A stretch of 64,000 nucleotides of DNA, from NCBI GenBank assembly GCA_018398805.1, contig JAGFBZ010001158.1, positions 791,001 through 855,000 on the forward strand. The letters are read 5' to 3'. The notes under the pieces were generated by a model. The model saw only the letters and a list, made by a program, of their open reading frames with translations. It was not told the DNA's origin and ran no database searches. Below, in pieces: positions 10,620 through 22,240 of this stretch (the first letter of the stretch is position 1; each line of letters begins with the position of its first letter). The position numbers and the translations under genes were made by a program. Origin of the DNA: Hirundichthys speculiger (Eukaryota > Chordata > Actinopteri > Beloniformes > Exocoetidae).

Positions 10620-10715
10620 TTGTACCAGGCTGTAAATATGTTTATTTCTGCTGTCAAGTTGGACATTTTAACAAAGGTCAATGGACCCCTACTGGTCCTC
10701 CGAAGAACTGCGTGT
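10620..10715 (-). repeat. Dispersed core repeat, copy 2
   Basis: On the minus strand: GCAGTTCTTCGGAGGACCAG, TAGGGGTCCATTGACC, TTTGTTAAAATGTCCAACTT and CAGCAGAAATAAACATATTT. This is the longest-preserved copy of the 3' half of the family. Confidence 0.6.
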
Positions 10716-10835
10716 TTTTTCGACTTTCATGTCAGCGACAGAAACTGGACATAGCCAGATGTGATGTTTTAAGATCTACGCATCAGAAAACATCACATCT
10801 GCTTCTCTGGAACTGACACAGCCTTCATTCTCATG

Positions 10836-10885
10836 GTGCAGCGCTAGTTAGTGGCCCCTAGTGGTCCTTCAAGGGACTGCACGTA
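10836..10885 (-). repeat. Dispersed core repeat, copy 3 (partial)
   Basis: On the minus strand: GCAGTCCCTTGAAGGACCAC then TAGGGGCCAC. Only the motif-bearing core is kept. Confidence 0.55.
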
Positions 10886-10899
10886 TTTCCACTTCTGCC

Positions 10900-11828
10900 C
10901 TGCCTGATTTTAGCCAGTTAGATGCAGCCAATTGATTTTTTTTTTGCAGAATTCTTGCTTGTAACAATTTAATCCAAAAATGCCAGATGTGTCATATTTG
11001 ATAGATGAGACCCTCTGCACCACACATATAATTAAAAACAGAAAAATTGTTATGAATATATATATATAAATTGGTTGTTTTTATTTTATATGTGCAATAT
11101 ACACTTAAAATAAATAAAACTGTCTGTGTATTATTTTATAGGTCAGGGTTTAGAGGGATAAATACTCCTTTATGTTCACCGGCTCTGTGTTGGGCAAGTA
11201 GTACATAATCCATCTTCTAAAGAAAGCAGCTGCCGGCTGCTGAAAACAACTGAAGTTAGAGGCTATAAAACAAGCAACAGCGTTAGGTGGAAGCAGGGGA
11301 GAATGAATGCAGGGGCTGAGTGATCATTTCTGGCAAATTGTAGGCTTTGAGTGTTGCATCTTGTACCGTTGAAACAGTCATCCGTCTACCAGGGTGATGA
11401 CAGTGACAGGTTCGGAGCGCTATGTTCTGACCCGCGGTCAGCATGTAACGGTCATGGTTGACTTGAAAACGACAGCGTTTTCTGGTATTTTGTAGGATTC
11501 ACACAAGCAGTTCACCCTCCTCAGTTTTGGTTTGTTAACATCAGCTCTGTGTGCGAAGGCTGCAGCGGCAATTCACAGATCCGATCACAGTCAGTCGGGA
11601 AGGTCGCAGTCTGTTCGGATATTCATAAAAATGTGATTTCGCCTGCAATCTGAACAATGCATTTATGTTGCACAATGACTAAGGGCCTGGGTTATTGAGA
11701 TCGCAGCAGGTGACCAGTGTGCTGCAGTTAAATAGACATAGAAATATCCTTTAAGGGGTGCTTGTTGAGCGTTGTGGATCACTATCAGAAGTCGACCACT
11801 TGTTCATCAGAAAACAAAACTAAGGGCT
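10900..11828. other. Non-coding stretch, AT-rich centre
   Basis: Contains a short ATATATAT run near 11056. No gene recognised. Confidence 0.4.
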
Positions 11829-13363
11829 CAATCTTCTGCCAGATCTGCTAAAGCCAGTATTAAGGGATAGCAGGTAGCGGGAGGGGCGTTCCCCTGCAAA
11901 GAACACAATCTTCCACCTTGCTAAACCCGCTATCCCACCTGTGCTACCCGCCATATTATCCATAGGAGTGGTTAGGGCGTTCCACCTGTTAAACCAATCA
12001 GTGCGTCAGTAGCCATTGCCTTTAAGAGCAGGTTGGGCTACCAGCTAACCGCTATGGAGCGTCTTTTCATCCAGATCAGAGCAGCTCTCATGCGCAGCTC
12101 GTCTGGGACTCTGCTGTAGAGCTTCCTCCTCTTCCTTCCTCCTCCTCCTCCGCACTGATATATACTTATAAATATTTTCACGCAGACAATTCCTGTCGGC
12201 TACCTGAAAGTCCCAGATAGTTGGTGTCCTCCCAGTAAACACGCTCTGGTCGTCTATGGTTTAACTGGCAAACAAGCCGTTTAAGATGATCTCTGCGATT
12301 TTCTCAGGGGTTCAACTGAGGCCAAATCACGCTTTTTATACAAGAGTTAATTCGAGAGGTAGAGCCGTTTGTGCATGTCCACATGTGACCAGGTGGACGC
12401 GCATTGCTGCCATTTGGGCGCGCTCTTGTATGCGCCAACATGCGGGTTGCGGGTAGCAGGTGGTCAGACCACCCGCTGCCCGCTACCCGCTACCTGCAAC
12501 CCGCGATCGCAAGATACAGAGTTTGTGGAAAGTAGAGCTGGGCGATACTGGGAATTTTGGTATCGATCCAATACCAAGTAAATACAGGGCCAGTATTGCT
12601 GACACTGATACTTTTTCATATTAAGCTTAATCTATCATGAAATTTTGTGATTTTTGTCTTTGGATTATTTTGTTAGAGCCAAGAATAGAATTTCGTCAAA
12701 CTTAATGTCTTTAACATTTTTGTGTAAATATTCCTTAGAGTTGGATTTCTGTTCATAATGTTTTTTCTCTAGTCCACCTTTTATATTATATCTTTTAATA
12801 CTTGTGTCATTTTGTTTGCACTGTGTGAACTTTCCTGTTGCTTTAAGTCTAAAAATTTCTCCGTCGTGGGAAAAAATAAAGGATTATCTAATGTTACTGT
12901 ATCTTATATCACACCTTTCAATGGGATACATGACATGTACTGGGTTATTTCAAGGTCTTAACTATATTTTATTGAGTTGCCTCCAGTAAAATATGACTTA
13001 AGTAACATGTACTTTGAAAATTAATATGAGTTGATGCTGAAGATGACCACTCTGATCTACCTGGATACTCTGTTGGAAAGAAAAAAAAAGAAAAGAAAAA
13101 AAAGCTTGAGTATTTCAATAGTAGTATATCAATACCAGGTTTGGTATCAATATTATCGATATTTGGATCGATCCGCCCTCCTCTAGCGGAAAGGGCAAAA
13201 GACACACCCATTGCCACACCTACAAAGTGAGTAAGGGAGTCGGCATAATGGGTAGCAGCTTTAGCAAGCGGAAGATTGCATTAGCGGTTAGCGGAGGTTC
13301 CTATACCTGCAATTTGCGGGTAGCGGCTAGTGGGTAGCAGCTAGCGGGAAGTGTACGATCAGG
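11829..13363. mobile_element. Inverted-repeat element rich in CTACCCGC (unclassified)
   Basis: The left side carries CAATCTTCTGCCAGATCTGC TAAAG and CAATCTTCCACCTTGCTAAA CCCGCTA; the right side carries the reverse complement (GGGTAGCAGCTTTAGCAAGC GGAAGATTG, near 13240-13275). Many CTACCCGC / GCGGGTAG units lie between and face each other. This suggests one DNA element with long, internally repeated inverted arms, later interrupted by the hAT at 12533. The exact ends and duplication are not resolved. Confidence 0.45.
12533..13185 (-). mobile_element. Non-autonomous hAT, 653 bp
   Basis: Ends TAGAGCTGGGCGATACTGGG and (reverse) TAGAGGAGGGCGGATCGATC are inverted repeats. Flanks GTGGAAAG (12525-12532) and GCGGAAAG (13186-13193) form an 8-bp duplication with one mismatch. 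It is the reverse-oriented, internally deleted relative of the hAT at 14488-15343: the segments matching that copy's right half are kept, the BED exon is lost. Confidence 0.85.
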
Positions 13364-13516
13364 GCGGGGCCTGTATATGCACTATGCAGGCTGTGAAATA
13401 AATAGTTTTATGTGAGGTTTGCTTTCTCAGAGGGCTTTTTTAGACTGTAACAGTTGGTTTAATCAGGACTGTAAATTCTAAGTTTACTTCCATATCCAAG
13501 TTTGTGCGGGCTGCAG

Positions 13517-15803
13517 CCATCTCATGAAGCTTCAGGATCTGGTTCCAGGAGACGCGCTTAATACACTTTCACAGCAGCTGCAGAAACATACTGCGTTGCT
13601 GCTTTTAAGATTACTGGAATTTCTCTGTGGTGCTGGCAGCAGTAAAACGTTAACTTTAGGAACGTTTAGTCTGCTCCAAAAATATCTAGCTGAGTCACTT
13701 GGAAATTCTGGAAAAGACACACCAACAGGTTTAACTTAATCGTTCTTAATCTCACTGAACTAAATTTGCTCTTGCTGTACCAACATCACGCAAACATTAT
13801 GCAGCAAACCTAACCTTTCAGCTTCCTGTATTTTTATTTTCCCTCTTCACTCTTGCTGAATCAGGAGTCCTCACACGCACACACAAAGGACATCTACAAC
13901 TACTTTACAATCAGCGCGGAGGTCATGTCCTCTCAAGGACTAATTATACCTCTGGGGACAAAACTTTCAGTACTTTTCTACATAATCTGTAATGATGTGC
14001 TGCAGCTCAACATTTATTTTTCTGTCCTCTCTCTGTGCTCCCTAAAGACATTGTCACAGATCTTTACAACTTGTCTTTACCTTCGGCGGTGTCACTAACA
14101 AGAAAAATCCTTTTGTCATTGACGAAACCACGTCGGTTAGGGAACGATCGTCGGTACTGGAAGATTGGCAGGTTCTGCCCCCGGTGCAAGTGTCCTTGGG
14201 AAAGACATTGCACTCCCACATGACACATGATGTGGTTATTGATGTTTTATTTCAGAGATTACCTGTATAGAGAGAAGCTCAGTATCAGTCTTTCTGTTAC
14301 ACAGGAATTCATTGGAAAACTCTGGATAGAATAGATTGTTTCCCTTCCTTTTTTTATTTTAATTAATCAACATCGGGCAGCGGATGATGCACCTTGGGTC
14401 CTACCAGCAGGTATCACTGGCTGGTTCTCTGTTCCAAGTACACTAGATCAGGACTTGTGTACTTTGAGGTTCATACTTCGTAAGCACTAGAGGTGGGCGG
14501 ATCAATCCAAATATCGATAATATCGATACCAACTTTGGTATTGGTATCGAATGATACTCGTGTAAAAAGCTCGATCCTCAAGCTTTATATTTTAAAATAC
14601 AGTGGAAACACAACAAATGTATTTAAGCACATGAAAAACCATGCGCAAGAAAACGAAGAGCTGCAGAAACGGATAGAGGAGGAGAGACATCCCCCATTCT
14701 TTGACAGACTGCCAAGCGTGAGACTGAAGTCATTGGTTGACGCCTTTCAGTCCAACAGAGAGGATCCAGGTAGATAAGAGTGGTCATCTTCAGCATCAAT
14801 TCATATTAACTTTCAAAGTACATGTTACTTAAGTCATATGTTACTGGAGCCAACTCAAAAAATATAATTAAGACCTTTGAAATTACCCAGTACATGTCAT
14901 GTATCCCACTGAAAGGTGTTATCTAAGATAAAATAACATTAGATAATCCTTTATTTATCCCACAATAGAGAAACCAACAGGAAAGGGCACACAGTGCAAA
15001 CAAAATTACAAAAAATTAAAGTTTTGAAACATATAATATCATAAGAGGCAGACTAGAAAAAAAAACATTATCAGAAGAATTTTAACTCTGAGGAATATTT
15101 ACACAAAAATGTTAATAGTGATAAAGTATTTTGAAGTCACCTATAAAGTTTGCTGAAATTCTATCCTAGTTTTTAACAAAAAAATCCAAAGACAAAAATC
15201 ACAAAAACACCAAAAGATCAGCAGTTTCGTTATGGATCAAGCTTAATATGAAAAAGTATCGGTATTGGTACAGGCATATCTGGCCCTGTGTTTACTTGGT
15301 AAACACAGGGCGATACCCAAATTCCCAGTATCGCCCAGCTCTAGTAAGCACGACTTGGGAAAGCGTACGGGAGGACGACACGTATTCAAAAGCATCTATG
15401 ATTTAATTAAGCTTGAAATTAACACTCTAAAGGAAGCGCGGTTGCCTGGTGGCCTCGCAGCAGGAAGGTCCTTGGTTTGGGTGCCAGCAGGGGCCTTTCT
15501 GTGTGGAGTTTGCATGTTCACTCCGGGGTTCTGCGGGTTTTCTCCGGGTACTCCACCATCCTCCAACAGTCTCATGAACATGTTCGCCAGGTTAACTGGT
15601 GATTCAGAACTGACCAGTTATGACAAATTTCTGTTCTCTTTCACTCCTGTCTCTTCTACCATTAGAAGAGAGAAGTCTCCACCGGACCCATCCTCCATAT
15701 GTGCGGAGAGGGAACGCATCTGGAGCTTTCCACCGTACTGGTCGAGATGTGGACTTCAGAACTGGAGCTGATGGTGTTACACCAGTACATGAACGCGTGT
15801 TGA
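13517..15803 (+). CDS. Candidate host gene, last four exons (unidentified product)
   Basis: I infer four exons: 13517-13728, 13865-13988, 14048-14264 and 15666-15803 (stop TGA). Splice sites fit GT-AG, and strong pyrimidine tracts precede exons 2 and 3 (TTCCCTCTTCACTCTTGCTG then AATCAG; TTTCTGTCCTCTCTCTGTGC then TCCCTAAAG) and exon 4. Phases agree across all joins, giving about 229 open codons. The first exon is leucine-rich (LNTLSQQLQKHTALLLLRLL); later parts read LHCHRSLQLVFTFGG, SSVLEDWQVLPPVQVSLGK and MCGEGTHLELSTVLVEMWTS, ending HQYMNAC. I recognise no domain. Weak points: donors of exons 1 (GTTTAA) and 3 (GTATAG) are poor, exon 3 partly resembles a fish repeat (GTGTCCTTGGGAAAGAC), exons 2-4 are also open in other frames, and intron 2 is only 59 bp. 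Upstream exons are not found. Confidence 0.45.
14488..15343 (+). mobile_element. Non-autonomous hAT, 856 bp, with exact 8-bp TSD
   Basis: GTAAGCAC at 14480-14487 and 15344-15351 is a perfect 8-bp duplication. Ends are TAGAGGTGGGCGGATCAATC and the reverse of TAGAGCTGGGCGATACTGGG. Subterminal ATCGATA/TATCGAT repeats sit at both ends. It keeps part of one transposase exon. It lies wholly within the proposed last intron of the host-gene candidate. Confidence 0.92.
14596..14776 (+). pseudogene. hAT BED-finger exon fragment
   Basis: The frame reads YSGNTTNVFKHMKNHAQENE then ELQKRIEEERHPPF. NTTN.FKHMKNH is the second half of a BED zinc finger (the histidine pair H-x3-H), as in hAT transposases; the cysteine pair upstream is lost. 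A GTAGAT splice-donor-like sequence follows near 14770. No catalytic region remains. Confidence 0.65.
15434..15580 (+). repeat. SINE/LINE-like teleost repeat fragment
   Basis: Reads GGTTGCCTGGTGGCCTCGCA, GCAGGAAGGTCCTTGG, then TCTGTGTGGAGTTTGCATGT and TCTCCGGGTACTCC. This is the 5' half of a very common teleost repeat whose 3' half appears at 19497-19760. The ggtcctngggttcga-type block resembles a tRNA B box but has decayed here. Confidence 0.6.
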
Positions 15804-15979
15804 GAGACGGCCAGTGTTTACTGCAGTTACGTTTTAGCAGTGAAGACAAATGCCTTAACCTCTTGAGGGAAAGACTTTAAAATGTCCCCGTTCAAAGCCT
15901 TACGTATAATCTGTTTGATAGGAAACATTAGTTTTAGAGAGTGAAAGTAAGGAGCTCTGATACGTCAATATATAACCCA

Positions 15980-16041
15980 ATTAAAGTTTTCACTTTGTCA
16001 CAACGACAACAAATCATTTGTATGTGTGTATGTGTGTGTTA
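15980..16041 (+). promoter_or_regulatory. Candidate poly(A) signal and GT-rich element
   Basis: ATTAAA at 15980-15985 lies about 180 bases after the proposed stop codon and is followed at 16019-16041 by a TGTGTGTATGTGTGTGT tract. This pairing is the usual vertebrate cleavage and polyadenylation arrangement and supports the proposed terminal exon. Confidence 0.4.
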
Positions 16042-17215
16042 AAAACACCAACAGTGCCCCCCCCCATTCATTTTATTGCAAGAGAGTTACGTTTAAACAC
16101 ATTTTATGTACTTAAACTTATTATTGCTTGATAGAAAGTGTTCATCCAGTGTTTGTTTGTAGTTTTCTCTACTTTCTACATATTATCTTTTAAGTTTGTT
16201 CTGTATCACAACACAATCCACTACACAACACACCCTCACCGTCGTGTCTCTTTAATTGTCTCGTCTTTAAATGTTTCACTGCTGGTGTTTTTTTAGTCCT
16301 CTCTGACAGTCAGGATTTAAGATGTTAATAAAGATGTTAGAATTTACTGCCAGAGAGGACTGGTGGAGGACACGTTCACCCTTCACATTAGTACAAAAAA
16401 TCTGCTACAAAATTAAATTGCATATACATACAACCATGAATGTAGATGCAGACAAAAAAAGAAGTATATTTTATGTATGTGTATGTTAAAGTTCTTACCA
16501 TGGAGGAGAAAGGAAAGAAAAAAAAAGGAAGAAGCCATAGAGATCCCACATCAGTCAACCTCCAGCTAGACAGAGTCAACAGTCTGCATGTCTCATGCTG
16601 TTCTGTGGGAAGTGCTTCATGAGTACGACTACTGTTCTTCACAGAAGCGAGGAAGAGCTCTCAGAGTGAAACATTTTGTTCATATGGAGCCCTGAGCAAC
16701 ACCAAGTACTCAGGAGTAGGTTAAAAGCTTTAATGGATCTCAGGAACAGTGGTGGAAGATAGAGACCAGCAGACGGTACGGGGAAAACACTGGGGGAACA
16801 GAGGAAGTGACACCAGAACTTTGATCTGCAGAAAGATGAAGGGATTGAGCTGAAGGGATTGGCTTACTTACTCTCAGCAGTTGTGAGACGGGCTCTAAAC
16901 GGTGGAGCTGCGGACTTTGGTGAGTTTGGCGTTACATGAAGCAGCTGAGGTCAGTGGCTCAATGAGTAATTTCTCAACAGGTTGTTCCGGGATTGAGCCG
17001 AGATGTTCTGAAGAGGCTCGAGAGTATGATCAGTGACACCAAGCGCACCAATAAAGATCAGCATAAGATCAGGTCAGGTTGTCTCAGAATGATCTGGTGG
17101 AGGAACTGAAGGGCTGAGCTGCTTAAAAGCCATCAGAACAGGTGAACTGAATAGTGCTGCTCACCTGAGATGCAGCAGGCAGAGGGAGGAGCAGAACCGA
17201 GACACGATGCCTCTT
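16042..17215. other. Non-coding stretch with one exon-like frame
   Basis: Around 16820-16919 a + frame reads KGLAYLLSAVVRRALNGG and ends at a GTGAGT donor-like site, but its upstream side lacks a pyrimidine tract and I cannot link it to other exons. Another AATAAA-type signal lies near 16328. Confidence 0.3.
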
Positions 17216-17285
17216 CTCAGTTCTTGAAGATGTTTCACCTTCAATCCAGAAGGCTTTGAAGTCAGTTTGACTCAAGCCTTTGAAA
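17216..17285 (+). repeat. Fragment of a teleost repeat (GATGTTTCACCTTC block)
   Basis: GAAGATGTTTCACCTTCAAT then CCAGAAGGCTTTGAAG resembles a widespread fish repeat; a related, more diverged block is near 60270-60315. Confidence 0.45.
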
Positions 17286-17334
17286 GTTACCACAACCAAG
17301 ATGACGGAGGATCAACACCAGCATTTAGCCGGCA

Positions 17335-17425
17335 GTAAGTCAGACCCTGTAGGGTTCTGAGTCTCTGCCAGGCCTGACCTTCGTCACCGGTTCTTTTCAT
17401 AACCTTGATGGACCTGGCTCCTGAC
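17335..17425 (+). mobile_element. Short Rex3-like LINE fragment
   Basis: TAAGTCAGA...GACCTTCGTCACCGGTTCTT TTCATAACCTTGATGGAC aligns with 28850-28935 of the Rex3-like LINE, including the QGCPLSPILFITFMD-coding block, here decayed. Confidence 0.55.
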
Positions 17426-17540
17426 AAGCAGCAGCAACAGTTCCTCCTGTCTTTGCGTTGGACACTTTTCCAGCTCTCTTTGGCCCAAAAGCCAGGCGTA
17501 AACCCCGGACAGACAACCACACACACTTCCCATCAGATTA

Positions 17541-18192
17541 CATTGATCCCCGCAAAAATCAAAATCTGTGAACTGGAGCCGGAGCAACCCGAGCCTAAAT
17601 AATGTGTTTAAAATATGTTTAAAAACCGCAAAAAAGTAGCGAGACACTGCAGCGAAACAAGACAAAGGCTCAACTGTGGTATTTCTGTTACCTTCACAGC
17701 CTCTGGTCTCTGAACCGTAGTAAAGAAACCGCTGGTATTGTGCTATTTTTGGCTCGTAATTAGCGGCTAACATGCTAACAACAACAAAAGAAAAAGTCTG
17801 GTTTTCTCTGCATGGAGCGAGCACTTTATTCTGACACTGCAGGAACTTGTAACATCACACAGGTTGTATTGTTGGGCTCCTGTCGGTTAACAGAGAATGT
17901 AAATCTATACACGCTGGGCTGCTGTTGATGCTCACTACACTTTTCATCTAACCCCGTTTTAGTTCTGCCGTCCCACGACACACACACTACATTACCCATA
18001 AGGCCACACCATTACCCATAAGGCTACCTTCTTAAAGGGCCCAGGCTGGCTCACAGCATTTCTTCACTGTGAGAGGCCGCGCACAACATCCTGTGATGTT
18101 TCCACGATTTTTTATGATATTATATATTTCTGAAAAATCCGCAAATAACTAAAACCGCTGAACTTAAAGCGCGAATTGGCGAGGGATCACTG
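17541..18192. mobile_element. Pogo/Tigger-type MITE, copy 1 (652 bp)
   Basis: Begins CATTGATCCCC after TA (17539-17540) and ends CGAGGGATCACTG before TA (18193-18194). It is closely similar to the element at 59254-59930 through its whole length, except for a deletion of about 45 bp near the left end and small changes. TA duplication and a CAGTGATCCC terminus fit Tc1/mariner, pogo group. Minus-strand open frames in it are not transposase-like. Confidence 0.82.
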
Positions 18193-18194
18193 TA

Positions 18195-19276
18195 GTTCAT
18201 TCTGCCAAAACCTGAATGGATCAATAGCTGCCGTGGTCGCTGCGTTTCTTCTTCAAGCCTGTTTAGGCGGTCAGAACATGTCTGCCGCTGATCCAAGGTG
18301 AAGGATAATGACTCACTAAGTGGAAAACTGGATTAGAGGCGTTTACATTTGCTTGGTCATGGCCCCTCCGTGCCCAAATACACACATGCACAGACACAAG
18401 CGACACGTGCTGTACACGAGCACAAATTTCATCACCGCCCACAATTATTGTGAGCGCCCAACAAAGTCAGCCTCCCGACCCCCCCTTTCCTGCGCCGCTC
18501 ATTCTTTCCTGTTAACCGCTGAAACGAGCCGGCCACAGTTTATATGATTTACTCCACTTTAATTGCTGACCTCTGCTGTGAATACATTTCCTCAGCTGTG
18601 CTCTAATCCTCACGGAGAAAAATTATCAAGCGCTCGCACGCCATCCACAGCAAACAAACCATGTAACTACTTTAAAAAAATAAAATAAAATAAATCAGTT
18701 CACAATCCAGAACATCCTAATGCCATTTCTCAAGAGATACAGAAGAAAAGTTTTCATTTCTTCTGCTGTCACATCTCAAACTCTAAACCCGTCACCCAAA
18801 CCTTAGTAGGAGGTTGTTGTAGACGGCTGCGTGCTGTTTAGATGGAATACAGATTCCCACTGATGTGATGTTGAGGATTCTGAGAGCACTAACACCCCTT
18901 ATGTTTTAGTTGGGTTTTGGTATCCATTTGAATCTTTAAAAAAAAAGGGAAGAAACAACACTGAAGGGTTCCTCCTGAGACCTTCACTCTGGTGTGACCC
19001 AACTTTTTTCGGTGTGAGATCATTTATTTAACAAAAATGGAGCCAGTGTAACAGGGTTAATATTGTTTTAGTCCACTTGTTATTACATGTCATTTGGGTC
19101 TATGTATGATGGGTGAAACAGCGCCATCTCTGGTGGTTGGCTGTGATAAACGTGATAAACCAGGCCATTCAATGAGAGATGGGCACGTGGTGGGTCCACT
19201 GATGTTAGTGCAGTGGTAAAATATTGTCTACTATCATCCTATGTCTTTGATATGATCGCTAGTTAACTGCAACATG
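18195..19276. other. Non-coding stretch
   Basis: Includes a GC-rich, possibly conserved block (18380-18660) and a CTCF-like sequence at 19121-19140 (minus strand CCAACCACCAGAGATGGCGC). No gene recognised. Confidence 0.35.
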
Positions 19277-19278
19277 TA

Positions 19279-19420
19279 CAGTGGTACCTTTACTTACGAA
19301 ATTAATTGGTTCTGGAAGTAGTTTCGTAACCTGAAAATTTCTTAAGTAGAGACGCGTTTTCCATGTAAATGCTCTAATCCGTTCCAAACCCCCCAAAATT
19401 CAGACGTAATTTTTTTTTTT
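19279..19420 (+). mobile_element. Partial pogo/Tigger-like terminus
   Basis: CAGTGGTACCTTTACTTACG then AAATTAATTGGTTCTGG directly follows TA. This is a typical pogo-group end. The opposite end was not found, so it is truncated. Confidence 0.45.
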
Positions 19421-19496
19421 ATAATTATAAATAATACATGAAATGACATAAAAACCTGTAAGAAATACATGTTAGAACTAGAAAAGCACTCGGAGA

Positions 19497-19760
19497 CGCT
19501 GACCTCCACTGACTGACCTTCCGACTTCCTCCCACAGTCCAAAGACATGCATGTCAGGTTAATTGATGGTTCTAAATTGCCAGTAGGAGTGATTGTGAGT
19601 GTGCATGGCTGTTTGTCTACATGTGGCCCTGCGATGGACTGGAGACCTGTCCAGGGTGTACCCCTGCCTTTCACCTAAAGAGAGCTAGAATAGGCTCCAG
19701 CAGATCCCCGTGACCCTGCAGAGGACTGAACAGCTATGGATGATGGATGGATGGGAAATA
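19497..19760 (+). mobile_element. 3' part of a common teleost LINE/SINE-type repeat
   Basis: CTTCCTCCCACAGTCCAAAG, ACATGCATGTCAGGTTAATT, CTACATGTGGCCCTGCGATG, GACCTGTCCAGGGTGTACCC and a final GGATGATGGATGGATGG. Order and tail match a family widespread in fish; a short piece recurs at 32217-32323. The 5' half of the family is at 15434-15580. Confidence 0.7.
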
Positions 19761-20109
19761 TCTATGAGCCGGACGCTAATGTAAAATACTATTTCTTGTA
19801 AGGTGCTGCACTCGTTGTGATGAGCCCATGATTACATATTCTGTTCCATGCAGATAAAACAGCACTGCAGCTCATCCTGTCTCCTGGCCATTATTTACGA
19901 CACAATGCAGAGGGAAATTATACAAGAAGGGAAGGACGAGCAGAGCAGGGGTTACATCCATTTGAACCGAGCTGGACTAGTTCAGAACATTTACAACAGA
20001 AAGAGAGATTAACATGTGGGCGATCCAAAGTACAGCCTCCAAAGGGTTTAAGAGGCAAAACTGCACCCACGAGAAGCTAATCATCAGCCACCAATGAGTG
20101 CAGACCTCT

Positions 20110-20810
20110 ATAAAAGCAGATGTTTTCGCAGTTTGCTGGTGCGGAGATTTCAGGAGTATGTTAACACAATGCTAAGAGGGAGAGAAACAAGCAAGAGTCT
20201 TAGAGACGCAATTGTTGCTGCACATGAGTAAGTAAATGGGTAATGAAACCATTTCCAAACTCTTTCAACTTCCCCAGAGGAGAAGCTCCCAGTAATATTT
20301 ACCTCAAGGTCAGATAAAAGAAATGCAAACAAATCTAAGAGCTACATCTCAGAGCCTGCGGGCCTCACTGAGCATGCTAAATGTCCAAGTCTATGAGAGT
20401 ATTCAGTTTGCTGAACAGCTGTGGTTGGCTTGGAAGGGTTGTCAGGAGGAAGCATCTTCTGCCGAAATGAGCAAACCACAAGACTTCGGGAACAATGTCC
20501 TCAGAACAGTCGAGACCAGAGTGGAGCTGTTTGGACTTAATCGACCACACCTGACAAAAACCAAACACAGCATTTCAGCAGAAACACCTCTCTGTCAAGC
20601 ACGGTAATGGTTTGGGGTTGTTTGGGGTAGACCTAAGTATTCTGGAGACAAACACGGGGCCATGTGTCTGACAGTGGACGCTTGGTCGAGGTTTCTGAAG
20701 GTTCCAGTCAAAATCCAGACCTGAGCCCAGTTCAAATGCTTTAAAAGGACCTTAGCAGAGTTGTTTATAAGCTAGTGCCCGAAAGCTTCAATGAAATGAG
20801 CCAACATTGT
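20110..20810 (+). pseudogene. Tc1-like transposase relic
   Basis: In shifting frames it reads VLRTVETRVELFGLN (from the usual VLWSDETKxELFG), then a KTKHSISAETPLCQ block, VMVWGCL, and SQNPDLSPVQML.KDLSRVV (from SQSPDLNPIExLW.DLK). The first catalytic aspartate has been lost and stops interrupt the frame. No TIRs were recognised. Confidence 0.65.
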
Positions 20811-22240
20811 AAAAAAAAGAATGAACCAAAACTCCTCCACAATGAAGTAATACACAAAATGACAAATTCAGGTTATCGCTGCTGAAAGTGGATCTACAAA
20901 CTTTTGCAGTCCAGCTGCTAGACCCACTGCTGCCCTGCAGCATATGTTTCTGTGTACTCGTAAGACTCTGGATCCTTCATACATTTTAGAATATTTAACA
21001 TATAGCATATTTAACCCAAAACACAGCATCGGTTTTGAAATCTGTAGGTTCCATCAAGAAAGTTTATGTCAGAGAAGCTTTCCAATGATGTTGTGTGAAA
21101 AAAAAATGTTTGCATGAACAGCAAAGGTGAACCAGCACAGATCTTCTGCTTTGGTCTGACGCAGAAGACGCAGCATTTGTGAACGCACCATCAAACTCTA
21201 CAGCTCATGATCTCAGTTAGATGAAAAGTGTCAGATCTCAGGCTTGAATCCACAAAAAACAGATCGTGTCTCGTCCTTTTGGAGAAAGTGGTGCTCAAGT
21301 GCAGTTTCACGAAAGGAAAAAAAAAGGTGGAACTCTATAAACACTTGTGTTTGAATTTAATTAATCCTGCCTTTCTAAGCCTCGTTTCCCTGCAGCGGCG
21401 CCTCTTTGAGCTCATTCACCACCAGTGTTTGTGTGTGTTGTCACGCTACGTTGCACACAAAATAAGGCTTCAGCAAACCTCAAACCGTTCATGTTCTAAA
21501 GGGCCACATCAAAACAGCATCTGTTTCACTGACTGAGAGCAGCTTTCTCCAGCAGTGAGCGATGGGTCAGGACAATACCCCCCGCTGACTCCAGAGCCCA
21601 GTCTGCGAGCGGCTTGTCATCCTCGACAGCTCTGCTCCGAGAAGTTTCTCACAGGGATATTAGAAAAGTGTCTCTGCGCCCCTTCTCTCATTTTTATCTG
21701 TCTGATAGGTTTTGGTTCTCAGTGAGTCTTTCACTGTTGAATGTTCTCAGTGATTTCTCTTTTTATTGCTTCTGCGGGCATTTCCAGTCTTTGTTAAGCT
21801 GCACACACCATCTGTGGGGAGCCTTGAGGCTGCAATGCATTATGGATATGGTGACACATGCACACACATGCTCGTAATCACATGCCCACCTTAGATCTGT
21901 TTCTACAATTAAGCTTGGCGTACTTAGCTTACGCTAAGCTATGATGCTAACCAGCGGCGGAACATGTCCCTGCCGGGCAGGGGGCGGGACACATCACCGG
22001 ACCCTTTAAACCCAATAAAGCTTGTGATTACATCATTTTACAACATACACATGCCCACAACAGCGGGGCTTATAAGCATTACTACATTTTTGACACATAG
22101 CTCAAAGCATTTGATAGGAAGAGTTCAACACCACGAAGAGCGACCATGTCATTCTGAAATTAAACCTGTAGTATTATGGCATAATATATTGACTTAAATG
22201 TATTGGGCGGTATGTGGATGTGACGTCACGCAGGAGACGC
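20811..22240. other. Non-coding stretch
   Basis: No gene recognised. A TTAGCTTACGCTAAGCT palindrome is near 21918 and a GC-rich block (CCCTGCCGGGCAGGGGGCGG) near 21970. Confidence 0.35.

Noticed and set aside
16820..16925. Exon-like segment ending in GTGAGT
   Set aside because: The upstream side lacks a convincing acceptor and no partner exon was found.
17384..17824. 146-codon minus frame (and its relative at 59277-59573) as a protein gene
   Set aside because: Both lie mainly within the pogo MITE pair; the similarity reflects the repeat, and the frames match no transposase.
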